Assembly: GCF_902497785.1 (NCBI RefSeq)
Contig: NZ_CABVHK010000013.1
Span: 124,001-188,000 of the forward strand
DNA length: 64,000 nucleotides
Reading direction: 5' to 3'
Origin: Pseudomonas fluorescens
GTDB lineage: Bacteria > Pseudomonadota > Gammaproteobacteria > Pseudomonadales > Pseudomonadaceae
The stretch's first letter is position 1. Each line of letters begins with the position of its first letter. Of this stretch, positions 44,004 through 52,917 are shown piece by piece. A program made the translations under genes and the position numbers. Under the pieces are notes generated by a model, which searched no databases, was not told where the DNA came from, and was given only the letters and a program-made list of their open reading frames with translations.

Positions 44004-44788
44004 GGTTGGGTGATCCAGGTGATTCGTGGGTAGCCGTGCAAAGGGTGTTGGTCGATCAGGGCTTCGACGCCAAACACCTCGCGCAGCAAGGGGGCAGTCA
44101 GGACTTCTTCGGCTGTGCCGCTGGCGACGATACGACCGTGATTGATGACGTACAGCCGATCGCAGAAAGCGGCGGCCAGATTGAGGTCGTGGATGCTGGC
44201 GAGCGTGCCGATCTTCAGGCGTTTGACCAGTTGCAGAAGTTCCAGCGGATAGCGTGGGTCGAGGTGATTGGTCGGCTCGTCGAGGATCAGCAATTGCGGT
44301 TGCTGGGTCAGGGCGCGAGCGAGGATCACACGCTGTTTTTCACCGCCGGAGAGGGTGGCGAAGGCGTGGTCTTCGAAGCCTTCGAGGCCCACCGATTCCA
44401 AGGCTTGAGTGGCGAGGTTTCGATCTTCGAGGGTGTCGCCGTCGAACAGGCCTTTGTGCGGCGTGCGACCCATCGCGACGACCTCTTCGACGGTCAGGCC
44501 GAAGGCGTCGGGGAACTCTTGCAGCACCACGGCGATGCGTTGCGCGCACCAGCGGGAGGTCTGCTTCCAGACATTCTGGTGGTCGAGGATGACCTCGCCG
44601 CTGTCCGGTTTGCTGAAGCGATAAGCGCAGCGCAGCAGGCTGGTTTTGCCGCTGCCGTTGGGGCCGATCAACCCGACAAACTCACCGGCGGCCACGTGCA
44701 GCGAGGCATCACGCAGCTGGAACTGGTGATGACAATGGCCGTGGCCAAGAGGTGTCCAGGCGAGGTGAGTGAGGTTCAGCGAGGTCAT
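44000..44788 (-). CDS. ABC transporter ATPase (FepC/BtuD-like)
   Basis: The 262-residue ATPase has Walker A GPNGSGKTSLLRCAY, signature LSGGEKQRVILARAL and Walker B LLILDEPTNHLDPRYPLELL, typical of siderophore/vitamin B12 importers. It is the first gene of the trio and overlaps the binding-protein gene by four bases. No cobalamin-riboswitch box was found upstream. Confidence 0.9.
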   Translation of the reverse strand: MTSLNLTHLAWTPLGHGHCHHQFQLRDASLHVAAGEFVGLIGPNGSGKTSLLRCAYRFSKPDSGEVILDHQNVWKQTSRWCAQRIAVVLQEFPDAFGLTVEEVVAMGRTPHKGLFDGDTLEDRNLATQALESVGLEGFEDHAFATLSGGEKQRVILARALTQQPQLLILDEPTNHLDPRYPLELLQLVKRLKIGTLASIHDLNLAAAFCDRLYVINHGRIVASGTAEEVLTAPLLREVFGVEALIDQHPLHGYPRITWITQP

Positions 44789-44826
44789 GCGTTAGCTCTG
44801 AGGTTTTCGGTGGTGCTGATGATGCC

Positions 44827-44890
44827 TTCGCGAGCAGGCTCGCTCCCACAGGTCTTACGCAATTCCTGTGGGAGCGAGCCTGCTCGCGAA
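44827..44890. repeat. REP pair (GTGGGAGCGAGCCTGCTCGCGAA type)
   Basis: Perfect 25-bp inverted arms at 44827-44851 and 44866-44890, between the PepSY gene and the ABC operon. Confidence 0.88.
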
Positions 44891-44968
44891 GAGGCCTTCA
44901 GCGCCCTACACAATTCATGTGAAGGCGCGAAGTTTACAGAACCCTCTACCTCGCGTATCTCGCCTGTT

Positions 44969-46348
44969 TCATGATGAAGGTGAAGTCGATTCAGTTTGCC
45001 GGTTGAAGCGCGAGAACAGCAGGCGGTCCAGCAACCACACGACGACCAGCGATGCGCCTACCAGCGGAAACGCCACCGCGAGGGCGAGCATGATGACCAT
45101 CGCGGTTTTCCATTTCGGCAGGTCGTGGCGCAGCGGTGGAACGCCGAATTTTCCTTGTGGCCGACGCTTCCACCAGATCACCACGCCGCTGACGGCGCTG
45201 AGCAGAATCATCAGGCAAATCAGCAGCACGATGATCTGGTTGACCACGCCGAACATTTTGCCTTCGTGCAACATCACGCCGGTTTCCGTGGCGCGGGCCA
45301 CCGTGCCGTAATGCTCCCAGCGCACATCGGCGAGGACATCGCCGGTGTACTGATCGACGTGCAGCGTGGCGTCGTTGCGCGGGTCGTCGGCGAATACCGC
45401 AATGGTGAACACGCCGGTTGCCGTAGTCGGCAAGGTGATGCTGTAGCCCGGTTCGACCTTGCGTTGCACGGCGACGTTTTGCACGTCTTGCAGGCTGATG
45501 GTCGGCGCGGCGGGGCCAGCTTGCGCGCCGTCGTGGGCCATGTGTTCGGCGTGGTCACCGGACATTGGCATCGGCGTGTTTTCCATGGCCCAGGGCACGG
45601 TCTGGCGGGTGGCCGTATTCAGGCTGCGGGCTTCGACGTCGGACTTGGGCATGTCATTCCACATCGCGTCCGGGAACACGTTCCATACGCCGGCGTATTG
45701 TTTGCCCCAGAACCCGGTCCAGGTCATGCCGCTGAGCAGCATTACCAGCAGAAAAGCGGCGCCCCAGAACCCGGTGACGGCATGCAGGTCGCGCCACAGT
45801 ACCCGGCCGCGACTGCTCAAGCGCGGCCACAAAATACCCGCCGCCTGGCCGCGCGGCCACCACAGGAAGACCCCGGACACCACCAGCACAATGGCCCAGC
45901 CGGCGGCCAGTTCGACCAGCCGATCACCAATTGTGCCGATCATCAATTCACCGTGAATCGCCCGCGCCACGGCTTGCAGATTCATCTTCGCGTCTTGCTC
46001 GCCGAGAAGGTCGCCACGGTAGGGATCGACGAACACGTTGAGCTCGGTGTCGCCATTGAGCACGACAAACTGCGCGCTGCGTTCTGCGTTGACCGGTGGC
46101 AGGTACTGCGTGACCGTGGCTTGCGGATAAGCCCCTTTGACCCGTTTGAGCAGGTCGTCGGCCGGGAGGCTGTGATGGCCGGCCGGGACGTTCAACAGGT
46201 TGCCGTACATCAGCGGATCGAGTTGCGGCTTGAACAGGTAAATGACCCCGGTCAGGGCCAGCATTACCATGAATGGCGCGACGAACAGACCGGCATAGAA
46301 ATGCCAACGCCAGGCCAGGTTGTAGAAATTCGGTTTGGGCTGCTTCAT
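44969..46348 (-). CDS. PepSY-associated TM domain protein next to oprC
   Basis: The 459-residue membrane protein has the PepSY-TM layout: NLAWRWHFYAGLFVAPFMVMLALTGVIYLF at the start, a first PepSY region (VFVDPYRGDLLGEQ), conserved AIHGELMIGTIGDRLVELAAGWAIVLVVSGVFLWWPR, a Met/His-rich periplasmic loop (ENTPMPMSGDHAEHMAHDG) and a C-terminal VMLHEGKMFGVVNQIIVLLICLMILLSAVSGVVIWWKRRP. The Met/His loop could bind copper. Such proteins are candidate inner-membrane metal reductases or transporters; here the position after the OprC receptor points to copper. A GGAG site precedes the start. Confidence 0.85.
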   Translation of the reverse strand: MKQPKPNFYNLAWRWHFYAGLFVAPFMVMLALTGVIYLFKPQLDPLMYGNLLNVPAGHHSLPADDLLKRVKGAYPQATVTQYLPPVNAERSAQFVVLNGDTELNVFVDPYRGDLLGEQDAKMNLQAVARAIHGELMIGTIGDRLVELAAGWAIVLVVSGVFLWWPRGQAAGILWPRLSSRGRVLWRDLHAVTGFWGAAFLLVMLLSGMTWTGFWGKQYAGVWNVFPDAMWNDMPKSDVEARSLNTATRQTVPWAMENTPMPMSGDHAEHMAHDGAQAGPAAPTISLQDVQNVAVQRKVEPGYSITLPTTATGVFTIAVFADDPRNDATLHVDQYTGDVLADVRWEHYGTVARATETGVMLHEGKMFGVVNQIIVLLICLMILLSAVSGVVIWWKRRPQGKFGVPPLRHDLPKWKTAMVIMLALAVAFPLVGASLVVVWLLDRLLFSRFNRQTESTSPSS

Positions 46349-46383
46349 CGGTTGTGCTCCGCTTGGCGATTCAGTTGTCTTGA

Positions 46384-46459
46384 AAAGATCGCAGCCTCGT
46401 TTCACTCGACAGCTCCTACAGGTGTACGCATTGTAGGAGCTGGCGCAGCCTGCGATCCT
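46384..46459. repeat. Short REP-type palindrome between oprC and the PepSY gene
   Basis: GATCGCAGCCTCG... arm and a degenerate complement with GTAGGAGCTGGCGCAGCCTG; the two arms belong to different REP variants. Confidence 0.75.
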
Positions 46460-46472
46460 TTGACTTTTTTTG

Positions 46473-48590
46473 TTAGAAACTCATGTCCACCTTGGTCCAG
46501 AGCGTTCGCCCCGGCTCTTTAATGGCTTGCGGGTCATTGGCCGGGTAGCCGAAACCGGCGTTGCCGGCCAGGTTCAAGTGCTCGGCATAAGCCTTGCCGA
46601 ACAGGTTGTCGACGCCGCTGCTGACCTTCCAGTGCTTGTTGATACGATAGGCGCCGTTGAGCGAGAACACGCCAAAACCCGAGGTTTTGTCGAAGTCCTT
46701 GCCGACCACGTTGCCCTTGTTCTGGTCAATGCGGTTTTGCGCGGCGACCACTCTCCACAGTGCGCCGGCGCTCCAATTGTCTTCGCTGTAGGTCAGGCCG
46801 AATCGCGCGTCCAGCGGCGGCATTTGCGGCAGCGCATTGCCGTCGCTGCTGTTCTTGCCCCAGGCGTAGGCCAGGGTGGCGTCGGCCTTCCAGTTCGACG
46901 TCAGTTTGTAAGCGGCCCCGAGTTCGCCGCCCATGATCCGCGCGTCGATGTTCTCGGCTTGCGAGGTCATGCCCATCATGCCGGGCCGGTAGTTGAACAG
47001 GATGTAATCGCGCACTTGCCCGACGTAACCCGAAGCCCAGGCTTCGAGGTCTTCGGTCTTGTATTGCAGGCCGAAGTCGAGCTGGGTGGTTTTCTCGGGT
47101 TTGATCGAATCGAAGGCGTTCACCGAGCCGACGGGGCCGGCGTTTGGGGAAAACAGCTCCCAGTAATCCGGGAAACGCTGGGTGTGGCCAAGGCCTGCAT
47201 AGAGGGTGGTCGGGCTGTCGGCCAGGTCATGCTCATAACGGATGAAGCCGCTGGGCAGGGTGTCGGCGCGGGTATGGTCGGCGGTCGGGTTGGCGCGGGT
47301 CATCATTCCGGAACCGGTGGTTTGCCGGAAGTCCTTGGCCGAGGCACGGTCCAGGCGTGCGCCGGTGATCAGCCGGTCACGGTCGGCGGCATACCAGGTC
47401 AGTTCGCTGAACACCCCGTAGTTATGGAAATCGGCGTCCTTGGTGTACGGCAGGTTTTTATAGGTGTCGATGCCCATGCTGCTGCGTTGACGGTGCTCGT
47501 TGGTCTGCGCATCGATGCCGCTGATCAACTGCACATCGGCCCAGCGCCAAGTGGCTTTGATCCGTGCGCCGAGGGTGCGGCGGTCAACGTTGGAGGCCAT
47601 CGGGCCGGCCATCATCCCGGTGCCCGACGGCCTGCGCAGGGTGTAGTTGTCCATCACGTGGTCGGCGTAGTTGTAGTAAATCTGCGCTTCGACCTTGTCC
47701 AGCACGTCGCCGATGCCGGATTTTTCGAAGCGCAGGCCCAGGCTTTCGCGCAAGAATTGTGAACCGTCCATGCCGCGCCCGGCGTAACGCGCTTCGCCAT
47801 CGCCCTTGCCAGCGGTCAGTTCCAGCAGCGTGTCGGCGTCCGGGGTCCAGCCAACGGCGACGTCGCCGTTCCACTTGTCATAACGCGAGCCCACGGTGTC
47901 GTTGTTGCCGTCCCGGTAATCGTCGGAATGCGCGGTGTTGCCGATCACCCGTACGTAACCCAGAGGCCCGCCTGCCGCGGCGTCCACTACTTTGTCGAAG
48001 CGGCCGTTGGAACCGGCCAGGACGCTGGCGTTCACCCGTGTACCGAGTTCGCCGAAGCTTTCCGGCTCACGGTCAAACAGGACGGTGCCGGCCGACGCGC
48101 CCGGTCCCCACAGCACGGTTTGCGGACCTTTGATGACCGTGAGTTTGTCGTAGGTTTCCGGCGAGATGTAGGAGGTCGGTGCGTCCATCCGGCCGGGGCA
48201 GGCGCCGAGCATCATGCTGCCGTTGGTGAGGATATTCAGGCGCGAGCCGAACATGCCGCGCAACACCGGATCGCCGTTGGTGCCGCCGTTGCGCACGAGG
48301 GCGAAGCCGGGGATGGTTTTCAGATAATCACCTCCGTCGCTGGCCGGCACCGGTTGGCGCGGGTCCTTGGGGTTGGTGACGATGGTCAGCGGCGAACTCG
48401 GCGCGATGGCGGTAATTACCGTCGGGCTCAGTTCTTCAGTGTGGCCGGCGTGATCATCGGCCAGCACCATCGGTGTCAGCAGCGCGCCGCAAAGAACGGC
48501 GGTAGCGTGCCTGAAACGGACGCGTGTTTCGTTCAGGGCAAAAGAAGCCTGGGCAGAACCCAAGCGTGTGTCAGCAGAAAACCTGGACAT
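46473..48590 (-). CDS. oprC: TonB-dependent copper receptor OprC
   Basis: The 705-residue outer-membrane receptor has a signal region ending near MVLADDHAGH, a plug domain (SPTVITAIAPS; DYLKTIPGFALVRNGGTNGDPVLRG; YISPETYDKLTVIKGPQTVLWGPGASAGTVLFDRE) and a 22-strand barrel ending in VDMSF. The copper site described for OprC, Cys-x3-Met in the plug, is present as CPGRM (Cys131, Met135). The chosen start has GGAA upstream; a start four codons earlier (48602) is possible, and the longer open frame is REP-derived. It should import copper with TonB energy. Confidence 0.92.
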   Translation of the reverse strand: MSRFSADTRLGSAQASFALNETRVRFRHATAVLCGALLTPMVLADDHAGHTEELSPTVITAIAPSSPLTIVTNPKDPRQPVPASDGGDYLKTIPGFALVRNGGTNGDPVLRGMFGSRLNILTNGSMMLGACPGRMDAPTSYISPETYDKLTVIKGPQTVLWGPGASAGTVLFDREPESFGELGTRVNASVLAGSNGRFDKVVDAAAGGPLGYVRVIGNTAHSDDYRDGNNDTVGSRYDKWNGDVAVGWTPDADTLLELTAGKGDGEARYAGRGMDGSQFLRESLGLRFEKSGIGDVLDKVEAQIYYNYADHVMDNYTLRRPSGTGMMAGPMASNVDRRTLGARIKATWRWADVQLISGIDAQTNEHRQRSSMGIDTYKNLPYTKDADFHNYGVFSELTWYAADRDRLITGARLDRASAKDFRQTTGSGMMTRANPTADHTRADTLPSGFIRYEHDLADSPTTLYAGLGHTQRFPDYWELFSPNAGPVGSVNAFDSIKPEKTTQLDFGLQYKTEDLEAWASGYVGQVRDYILFNYRPGMMGMTSQAENIDARIMGGELGAAYKLTSNWKADATLAYAWGKNSSDGNALPQMPPLDARFGLTYSEDNWSAGALWRVVAAQNRIDQNKGNVVGKDFDKTSGFGVFSLNGAYRINKHWKVSSGVDNLFGKAYAEHLNLAGNAGFGYPANDPQAIKEPGRTLWTKVDMSF

Positions 48591-48642
48591 GACAATTTCC
48601 ATCGAACAGTCGTAAACGACACGGCCGGCAGCCTGCGCATTC

Positions 48643-48769
48643 CCTGTGGGAGGGAGCTTGTGTGGCGAGGGAGCTTGCTCCCGCTTGAGTGCGCAGCACT
48701 CATAAAAAGGGGCCGCTACGCAGCCCAGCGGGAGCAAGCTCCCTCGCCACACAAGCTCTCTCCCACAGG
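48643..48769. repeat. Nested palindrome upstream of oprC
   Basis: CCTGTGGGAGGGAGCTTGTG outer arms and GGCGAGGGAGCTTGCTCCCG inner arms with complements, in the gap between oprC and a DUF2946 gene. Confidence 0.85.
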
Positions 48770-48811
48770 TTGCTTTGGCTGTCTTCAGAACCGTGTGAGA
48801 TTGGGTGGTGT

Positions 48812-49264
48812 TTACGCGACGACAGGCGGGGCGCGGGTGCGGGCGCCGGGGAAGAAGGATTGCCGGGCATGGCCCAGGCGTGTGGCGGGGGTGTTGAAGG
48901 TGGTGGCTGCCGGCGTATCGAACGCAATGAAAGACTGGCCGCCGGTCAGCGCCGGGCAATTAAATAGCAGGTTGCAATAGCCGCACTTTTCCCAGATTGC
49001 GTGATGGGAGGTTTTGGGTGGGCAGTGCTCGGCGGCGGGTTGGGCGTCGTGACCGGTGTGGTCCATCGCCTCCATGCTCATGTCCATCGACATGTTCATG
49101 GAGGCGCTCATCAGAGCGGAGGCGCGCTGATCCATCGGCATCGACTGGGAAATCAGCGGGCCGATGAAAATCATCAACATGGCGAACAGGCTGATCCAGC
49201 TGCCGCGGGTCAGGTGCAAAGCCTGACGACGGGGGGCGGATGACCTGACGCTAAGCGGTCGCAT
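48812..49264 (-). CDS. DUF2946 protein of the copper cluster (first copy)
   Basis: The 150-residue protein has an N-terminal hydrophobic segment (WISLFAMLMIFIGPLISQ), a Met-rich stretch (MSASMNMSMDMSMEAMDH), His residues and the paired cysteines CGYCNLLFNCP of DUF2946. Met/His/Cys richness and its place beside OprC and a PCu(A)C protein support copper binding in the periplasm or inner membrane. Biochemical function is unknown. Confidence 0.85.
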   Translation of the reverse strand: MRPLSVRSSAPRRQALHLTRGSWISLFAMLMIFIGPLISQSMPMDQRASALMSASMNMSMDMSMEAMDHTGHDAQPAAEHCPPKTSHHAIWEKCGYCNLLFNCPALTGGQSFIAFDTPAATTFNTPATRLGHARQSFFPGARTRAPPVVA

Positions 49265-49285
49265 GGGCGTATTCAGCGCTGGCGA

Positions 49286-49765
49286 TTACGGTTTGTGCGC
49301 ATGCGCTTGCAGGCCGTCCGGCGCGGTTTTCTGCACCGTAACGTCAACCGTCACCGCGCCGGACTTCTCGAAATGCATCGTCAACGGGAAGCGCTTGCCG
49401 TCGCTCAGCAGGCTGCGATCTTTCAGTTCCAGCAACATGACGTGATACGCCATCGGTGCAAAAGTGACGTTGCCTCCGGCCGGAATTTCGACGGCGGGCA
49501 CCTGCTGCATTTTCATCAGATCGTGTTGCATCACATGCTCGTGCAACTGCGCAATGCCGGCAATCGGCGAGTCGACGCTGAGCAGGCGGTCAGCCGTTTT
49601 TCCGGTGTTTTGAATCACAAAATACGCCGCAACGGTCGGCGCATTCGGTGGCAGCTCTTGCGACCACGGATGGGCGATTTCAAGCGCGCCAGCCTTGTAT
49701 TCATGGGCATTGGCAAAGCAGGCAGGCAGCAGCAACGCAGCCAGAACGATGAGTTTGTTCAACAT
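49286..49765 (-). CDS. PCu(A)C family periplasmic copper chaperone
   Basis: The 159-residue protein has a signal peptide (IVLAALLLPACFANA) and the PCu(A)C domain with LEIAHPWSQELPPNAPTVAAYF, the copper ligands within LHEHVMQHDLMKMQ and the HVML segment (MAYHVMLLEL). It carries Cu(I) in the periplasm, classically to cytochrome oxidase. A CGGAGAA site precedes the ATG chosen; the 8-residue upstream extension lacks one. It ends 21 bases before the next DUF2946 gene. Confidence 0.92.
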   Translation of the reverse strand: MLNKLIVLAALLLPACFANAHEYKAGALEIAHPWSQELPPNAPTVAAYFVIQNTGKTADRLLSVDSPIAGIAQLHEHVMQHDLMKMQQVPAVEIPAGGNVTFAPMAYHVMLLELKDRSLLSDGKRFPLTMHFEKSGAVTVDVTVQKTAPDGLQAHAHKP

Positions 49766-49813
49766 GGCAATTCTCCGGAAACGATTCAAAACGCAGTCAA
49801 TTGCGAGAAGGCA

Positions 49814-50212
49814 TCACACCAGAGGGGAAGCGCGGGGGTTGAGGCTCGGCCATTGCTGGCGTGGAGCAGGGTGATCGATTGAGGCTGCGGGCAGGCTTCG
49901 ATTGGCCTCGAAACGCGCGAAGTACAACTGCGGCACATGCCCGGGCAATGCCACCAGCGGTGCAGAGCCGGAGCAACACCAGCAATGCTGCATGTTGGAA
50001 TGTTCGTCATTCTGCGCAGGGTTCTGGTCGATCGTGCCCAGAGACGTTGCCACCATCTTGGTGCCACCGGACGAACAGAAACTGCCCCACATCACCTGCT
50101 CGACCGGCGAATTCGCCGTCCGCGCCATCGCTCCGCTCATCGGCATGGCGAGCATGTTGAACAGCACTGCGAAGCAGGCTATCCAGGCAAATGCGAGCCG
50201 TTGTCGAGACAT
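49814..50212 (-). CDS. DUF2946 protein of the copper cluster (second copy)
   Basis: The 132-residue protein has an N-terminal hydrophobic helix (AWIACFAVLFNMLAMPMSGAMA), a middle cysteine and the Cys/His cluster MQHCWCCSGSAPL of DUF2946. It is the first gene of the minus-strand copper unit, 48 bases before the PCu(A)C gene. The 95 bases upstream would hold the operon promoter; no known copper-regulator box was recognised. Confidence 0.82.
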   Translation of the reverse strand: MSRQRLAFAWIACFAVLFNMLAMPMSGAMARTANSPVEQVMWGSFCSSGGTKMVATSLGTIDQNPAQNDEHSNMQHCWCCSGSAPLVALPGHVPQLYFARFEANRSLPAASIDHPAPRQQWPSLNPRASPLV

Positions 50213-50308
50213 GGGACAGATCCGGTCAGGTGGGCGATCAGGCGCGGCTATTTAGCCTGATCAATGCCGATAAGTAAAAAAGCGGCGTGCGGTTTGGTGT
50301 CGCAGTGC

Positions 50309-50599
50309 TCAGATCGCAGTGGCATGTAACCGCAGACCCAGCGCTTTCATAACCTTCATGATAGTCGCGAATTCCGGATTGCCTGTGCTGCTCAATGCTT
50401 TATACAAACTCTCGCGGCCCAAGCCTGCATCACGTGCAACCTGTGTCATTCCCTGCGCTCTTGCTATGTCGTTGAGCGCCGCCCGTATCAAAACTCCATC
50501 GCCGGCATCCTCTTCAAAGCAAGCGTCCAGATAAGCAGCCATCTCCTCGGGTGTTTTGAGAAACTCGGCGGCATCGAAACGGGTGAATTGTTCGGCCAT
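50309..50599 (-). CDS. Antitoxin, helix-turn-helix type, of a type II TA pair
   Basis: The 96-residue protein matches the 'addiction module antidote' HTH family: FDAAEFLKTPEEMAAYLDACFEE, then helix-turn-helix GMTQVARDAGLGRESLYKALSSTGNPEFATIMKVMKALGL. It should neutralise the toxin encoded three bases upstream and repress the pair. The order toxin first, antitoxin second is normal for this family. Confidence 0.9.
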   Translation of the reverse strand: MAEQFTRFDAAEFLKTPEEMAAYLDACFEEDAGDGVLIRAALNDIARAQGMTQVARDAGLGRESLYKALSSTGNPEFATIMKVMKALGLRLHATAI

Positions 50600-50602
50600 G
50601 AT

Positions 50603-50905
50603 CTACTCCTCATTACCGATGTTTTGCGCCATCTGAATAGCGCGTTTGATATCTCGTTTTTGAGTCGATTTATCGCCACCAACCAGCAGCAGGTAAACAA
50701 TTTCACCTCGGCGAGTGAAATACATCCGGTAGCCCGGACCGTGATGAACCCGCATTTCATAGACGGATTCACCTACGGGTTCGCAATCGCCAAAATTGCC
50801 ATGTTCGGCTGCCCGGAGTCGGGCAATGATCCTGGCTTTTCCGATGGTGTCTCTCAGGCAGTCGAGCCAATCGGCAAATGCTTTGGATCGTTCGAAGTCG
50901 ATCAT
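50603..50905 (-). CDS. RelE/ParE-type toxin (addiction module killer family)
   Basis: The 100-residue protein has the RelE-fold pattern of the HigB/Gp49-like killer family: FADWLDCLRDTIGKARIIARLRAAEHGNFGDCEPVGESVYEMRVHHGPGYRMYFTRRG...YLLLVGGDKSTQKRDIKRA, with the terminal basic KSTQKRDI segment. Such toxins cleave mRNA on the ribosome. The frame is open to 51091, but the ATG at 50905 starts the family sequence and has GGAA upstream. The 190 bases before it hold no supported gene. Confidence 0.9.
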   Translation of the reverse strand: MIDFERSKAFADWLDCLRDTIGKARIIARLRAAEHGNFGDCEPVGESVYEMRVHHGPGYRMYFTRRGEIVYLLLVGGDKSTQKRDIKRAIQMAQNIGNEE

Positions 50906-51094
50906 GTCGGATCGTATTCCTTGGGATACATATTGGCAAGCAACCCTTTCCTCGACTCGCGTTGGGTTGTTCCTGAAGAATCGAGTCTTTGCTTGGAGGA
51001 TTCGAAGGAACGGGAATATAGGATTGAAGCTATTGGAGGTACAGTCGGCGCTTTCCGGGAGTGTTGCGGGCAAAGCAACCGAACTCAGCATGTC

Positions 51095-51823
51095 TCAAGA
51101 AAGGTCTGACGCAGATAGGGCAATCACCAAGTCACCTACACTGCCAAACTCCCGATCCACCCCCACCAACACCGGCCGCTTCAACACCAGCACCGGCACC
51201 CCACGCTCGCGCGCCACTTCCAGTTTCGGTTCGGTGGCGGTGCTGCCGCTGTTTTTGCTGATCAGCACATCAATCTGCTTCCGTTCAAACAGCTCGCGTT
51301 CATCGTTGATCAGGAACGGCCCGCGTGCGCCGATCACTTCGCAGCGCTGGTTACCGGGATACACGTCCAGGGCGCGTAATGTCCAGAATTGCTCTGGCGG
51401 GATTTCGTGCAGGTGTTGCAAGGGTTCGCGGCCGAGGGTGAACAGGGGGCGGCGGAAGGGTTCAAGTGCTTCGATCAACTCGGCCCAGTCGCTGACTTCG
51501 CGCCAGTCATCCCCGGTTTGCGGTTGCCAGGCCGGGCGCCTGAGTGCCCAGCAGGGAATGCCGGTCAGCTGCGCGGCGGTCGCGGCGTTCTGGCTGATTT
51601 GCGCGGCATAGGGATGCGTCGCGTCGAGCAGCAGGCCGATGGATTGATCATGGATGAACTGCGCCAGACCGTCTGCGCCGCCGAAACCACCGACCCGGAC
51701 CTGGCACGTCAAATCGGTCGGTACCCGCCCGACGCCGGCCAGGCTGTAAATGTGTTGTGGCCCCAGCGTGCGGGCGATGGCCAGTGCTTCCGTGACGCCG
51801 CCGAGCAGCAAGATGCGCTTCAT
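51095..51823 (-). CDS. cobK: Precorrin-6A reductase CobK
   Basis: CobK reduces precorrin-6A with NADPH in corrin-ring synthesis. The 242-residue protein starts RILLLGGVTEALAIARTLG, contains LLDATHPYAAQISQNAA and ends with LISKNSGSTATEPKLEVARERGVPVLVLKRP, all family motifs. It is the last gene of the minus-strand cobL-cbiD-cobK unit and overlaps cbiD by four bases. Confidence 0.93.
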   Translation of the reverse strand: MKRILLLGGVTEALAIARTLGPQHIYSLAGVGRVPTDLTCQVRVGGFGGADGLAQFIHDQSIGLLLDATHPYAAQISQNAATAAQLTGIPCWALRRPAWQPQTGDDWREVSDWAELIEALEPFRRPLFTLGREPLQHLHEIPPEQFWTLRALDVYPGNQRCEVIGARGPFLINDERELFERKQIDVLISKNSGSTATEPKLEVARERGVPVLVLKRPVLVGVDREFGSVGDLVIALSASDLS

Positions 51824-52917
51824 TGAAAAGTACCCGCATGGCCGACAATCGCGCCCTGGCGATCGATGGCAAACACTTCGATCTCAACCTGCGCCGGCAC
51901 CACGCTGCGCGCAAAGGCCAAGGCGTGCCGGCACACCGCATCGCCGAGCGCGATGCCGGCGGCGCTGGCCATCGCCAGGGCCTGCTGGCTGGTGTTGGCC
52001 TCGCGCATCGCTTGTTGCAAGGCTTGATCGGCGCCGACGGCTGCGGCCCATTCGGCGAGTTGCGGCAGGTCGATACTCGAATGCCGGCTGTGCAAATCCA
52101 TGTGCCCGGCTGCGAGTTTGCTGATCTTGCCAAAGCCGCCGCACAGGCTGAGTTTAGCCACAGGCACTTTACGCAAGTGTTTGAGCACGGCGCCGACGAA
52201 GTCGCCCATTTCGATCAGGGCGATTTCCGGCAGGTTGTAGACGCGGCGCATGGTGTCTTCGCTGGCATTGCCGGTGCACGCGGCAATGTGCAGATAACCG
52301 TTGGTTTTCGCCACGTCGATGCCCTGATGGATCGAGGCAATGTATGCCGCGCAGGAAAACGGCCGGACGATGCCGCTGGTGCCGAGTATCGACAAGCCGC
52401 CGAGAATGCCCAGCCGCGGGTTCATGGTTTTCAGGGCGAGCGCCTCACCGCCTTCGACGTTCACCGTCACCGCGAAACCGCCGCGATAGCCAAGCTCCTG
52501 CGCGAGCGTGGTCAAGTGATCGCTGATCATCTTTCGCGGCACCGGGTTGATCGCCGGTTCGCCGACGCCCAGCACCAGCCCTGGCCGGGTGACCGTGCCG
52601 ACACCGCGACCGGCGCTGAAACGAACGCCCGGTTCTGCGACCAATCGCACTTGAGAGTAGAGCAGTGCGCCGTGAGTCACGTCCGGATCGTCGCCGGCGT
52701 CCTTGATCGTGCCAGCCTCTGCGCCGTCAGCCAGCAACCGACAGAATTCCAGACGCATCTGCACCTGCTTGCCTTTTGGCAGGACGATCTCGACGGCGTC
52801 CGCGCTCGGGCCGCCGAGCAGTAATCGGGCGGCGGCGAGGCTGGTAGCGGTGGCGCAGCTGCCTGTGGTCAGGCCGCTGCGCAGGGGGGCGGGGGTTTCG
52901 GCGGTTTCGTCACGCAT
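51820..52917 (-). CDS. cbiD: Cobalt-precorrin-5B (C1)-methyltransferase CbiD
   Basis: CbiD methylates C1 in the cobalt-first (anaerobic) route; pseudomonads use it although they follow the oxygen-dependent route. The 365-residue protein has the signature RSGLTTGSCATATSLAAARLL, TRPGLVLGVGEPAINPVPR, STNG-like ILGTSGIVRPFS and LCGGFGKISKLAAGHMDLHS. The start at 52917 overlaps the end of cobL by eight bases; the longer frame has no family likeness. Confidence 0.94.
   Translation of the reverse strand: MRDETAETPAPLRSGLTTGSCATATSLAAARLLLGGPSADAVEIVLPKGKQVQMRLEFCRLLADGAEAGTIKDAGDDPDVTHGALLYSQVRLVAEPGVRFSAGRGVGTVTRPGLVLGVGEPAINPVPRKMISDHLTTLAQELGYRGGFAVTVNVEGGEALALKTMNPRLGILGGLSILGTSGIVRPFSCAAYIASIHQGIDVAKTNGYLHIAACTGNASEDTMRRVYNLPEIALIEMGDFVGAVLKHLRKVPVAKLSLCGGFGKISKLAAGHMDLHSRHSSIDLPQLAEWAAAVGADQALQQAMREANTSQQALAMASAAGIALGDAVCRHALAFARSVVPAQVEIEVFAIDRQGAIVGHAGTFQ

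Noticed and set aside
44789..44968. Cobalamin riboswitch ahead of the ABC operon (also sought before cobG and oprC)
   Set aside because: No GCCACTG-type B12 box or associated stem was seen in any of the upstream regions.
44996..46522. 508-codon plus-strand open frame
   Set aside because: Antisense to the PepSY gene; no start context, no domain.
48591..48959. Long N-terminal extension of OprC
   Set aside because: Runs through a palindrome and antisense of the DUF2946 gene region; signal peptide starts later.
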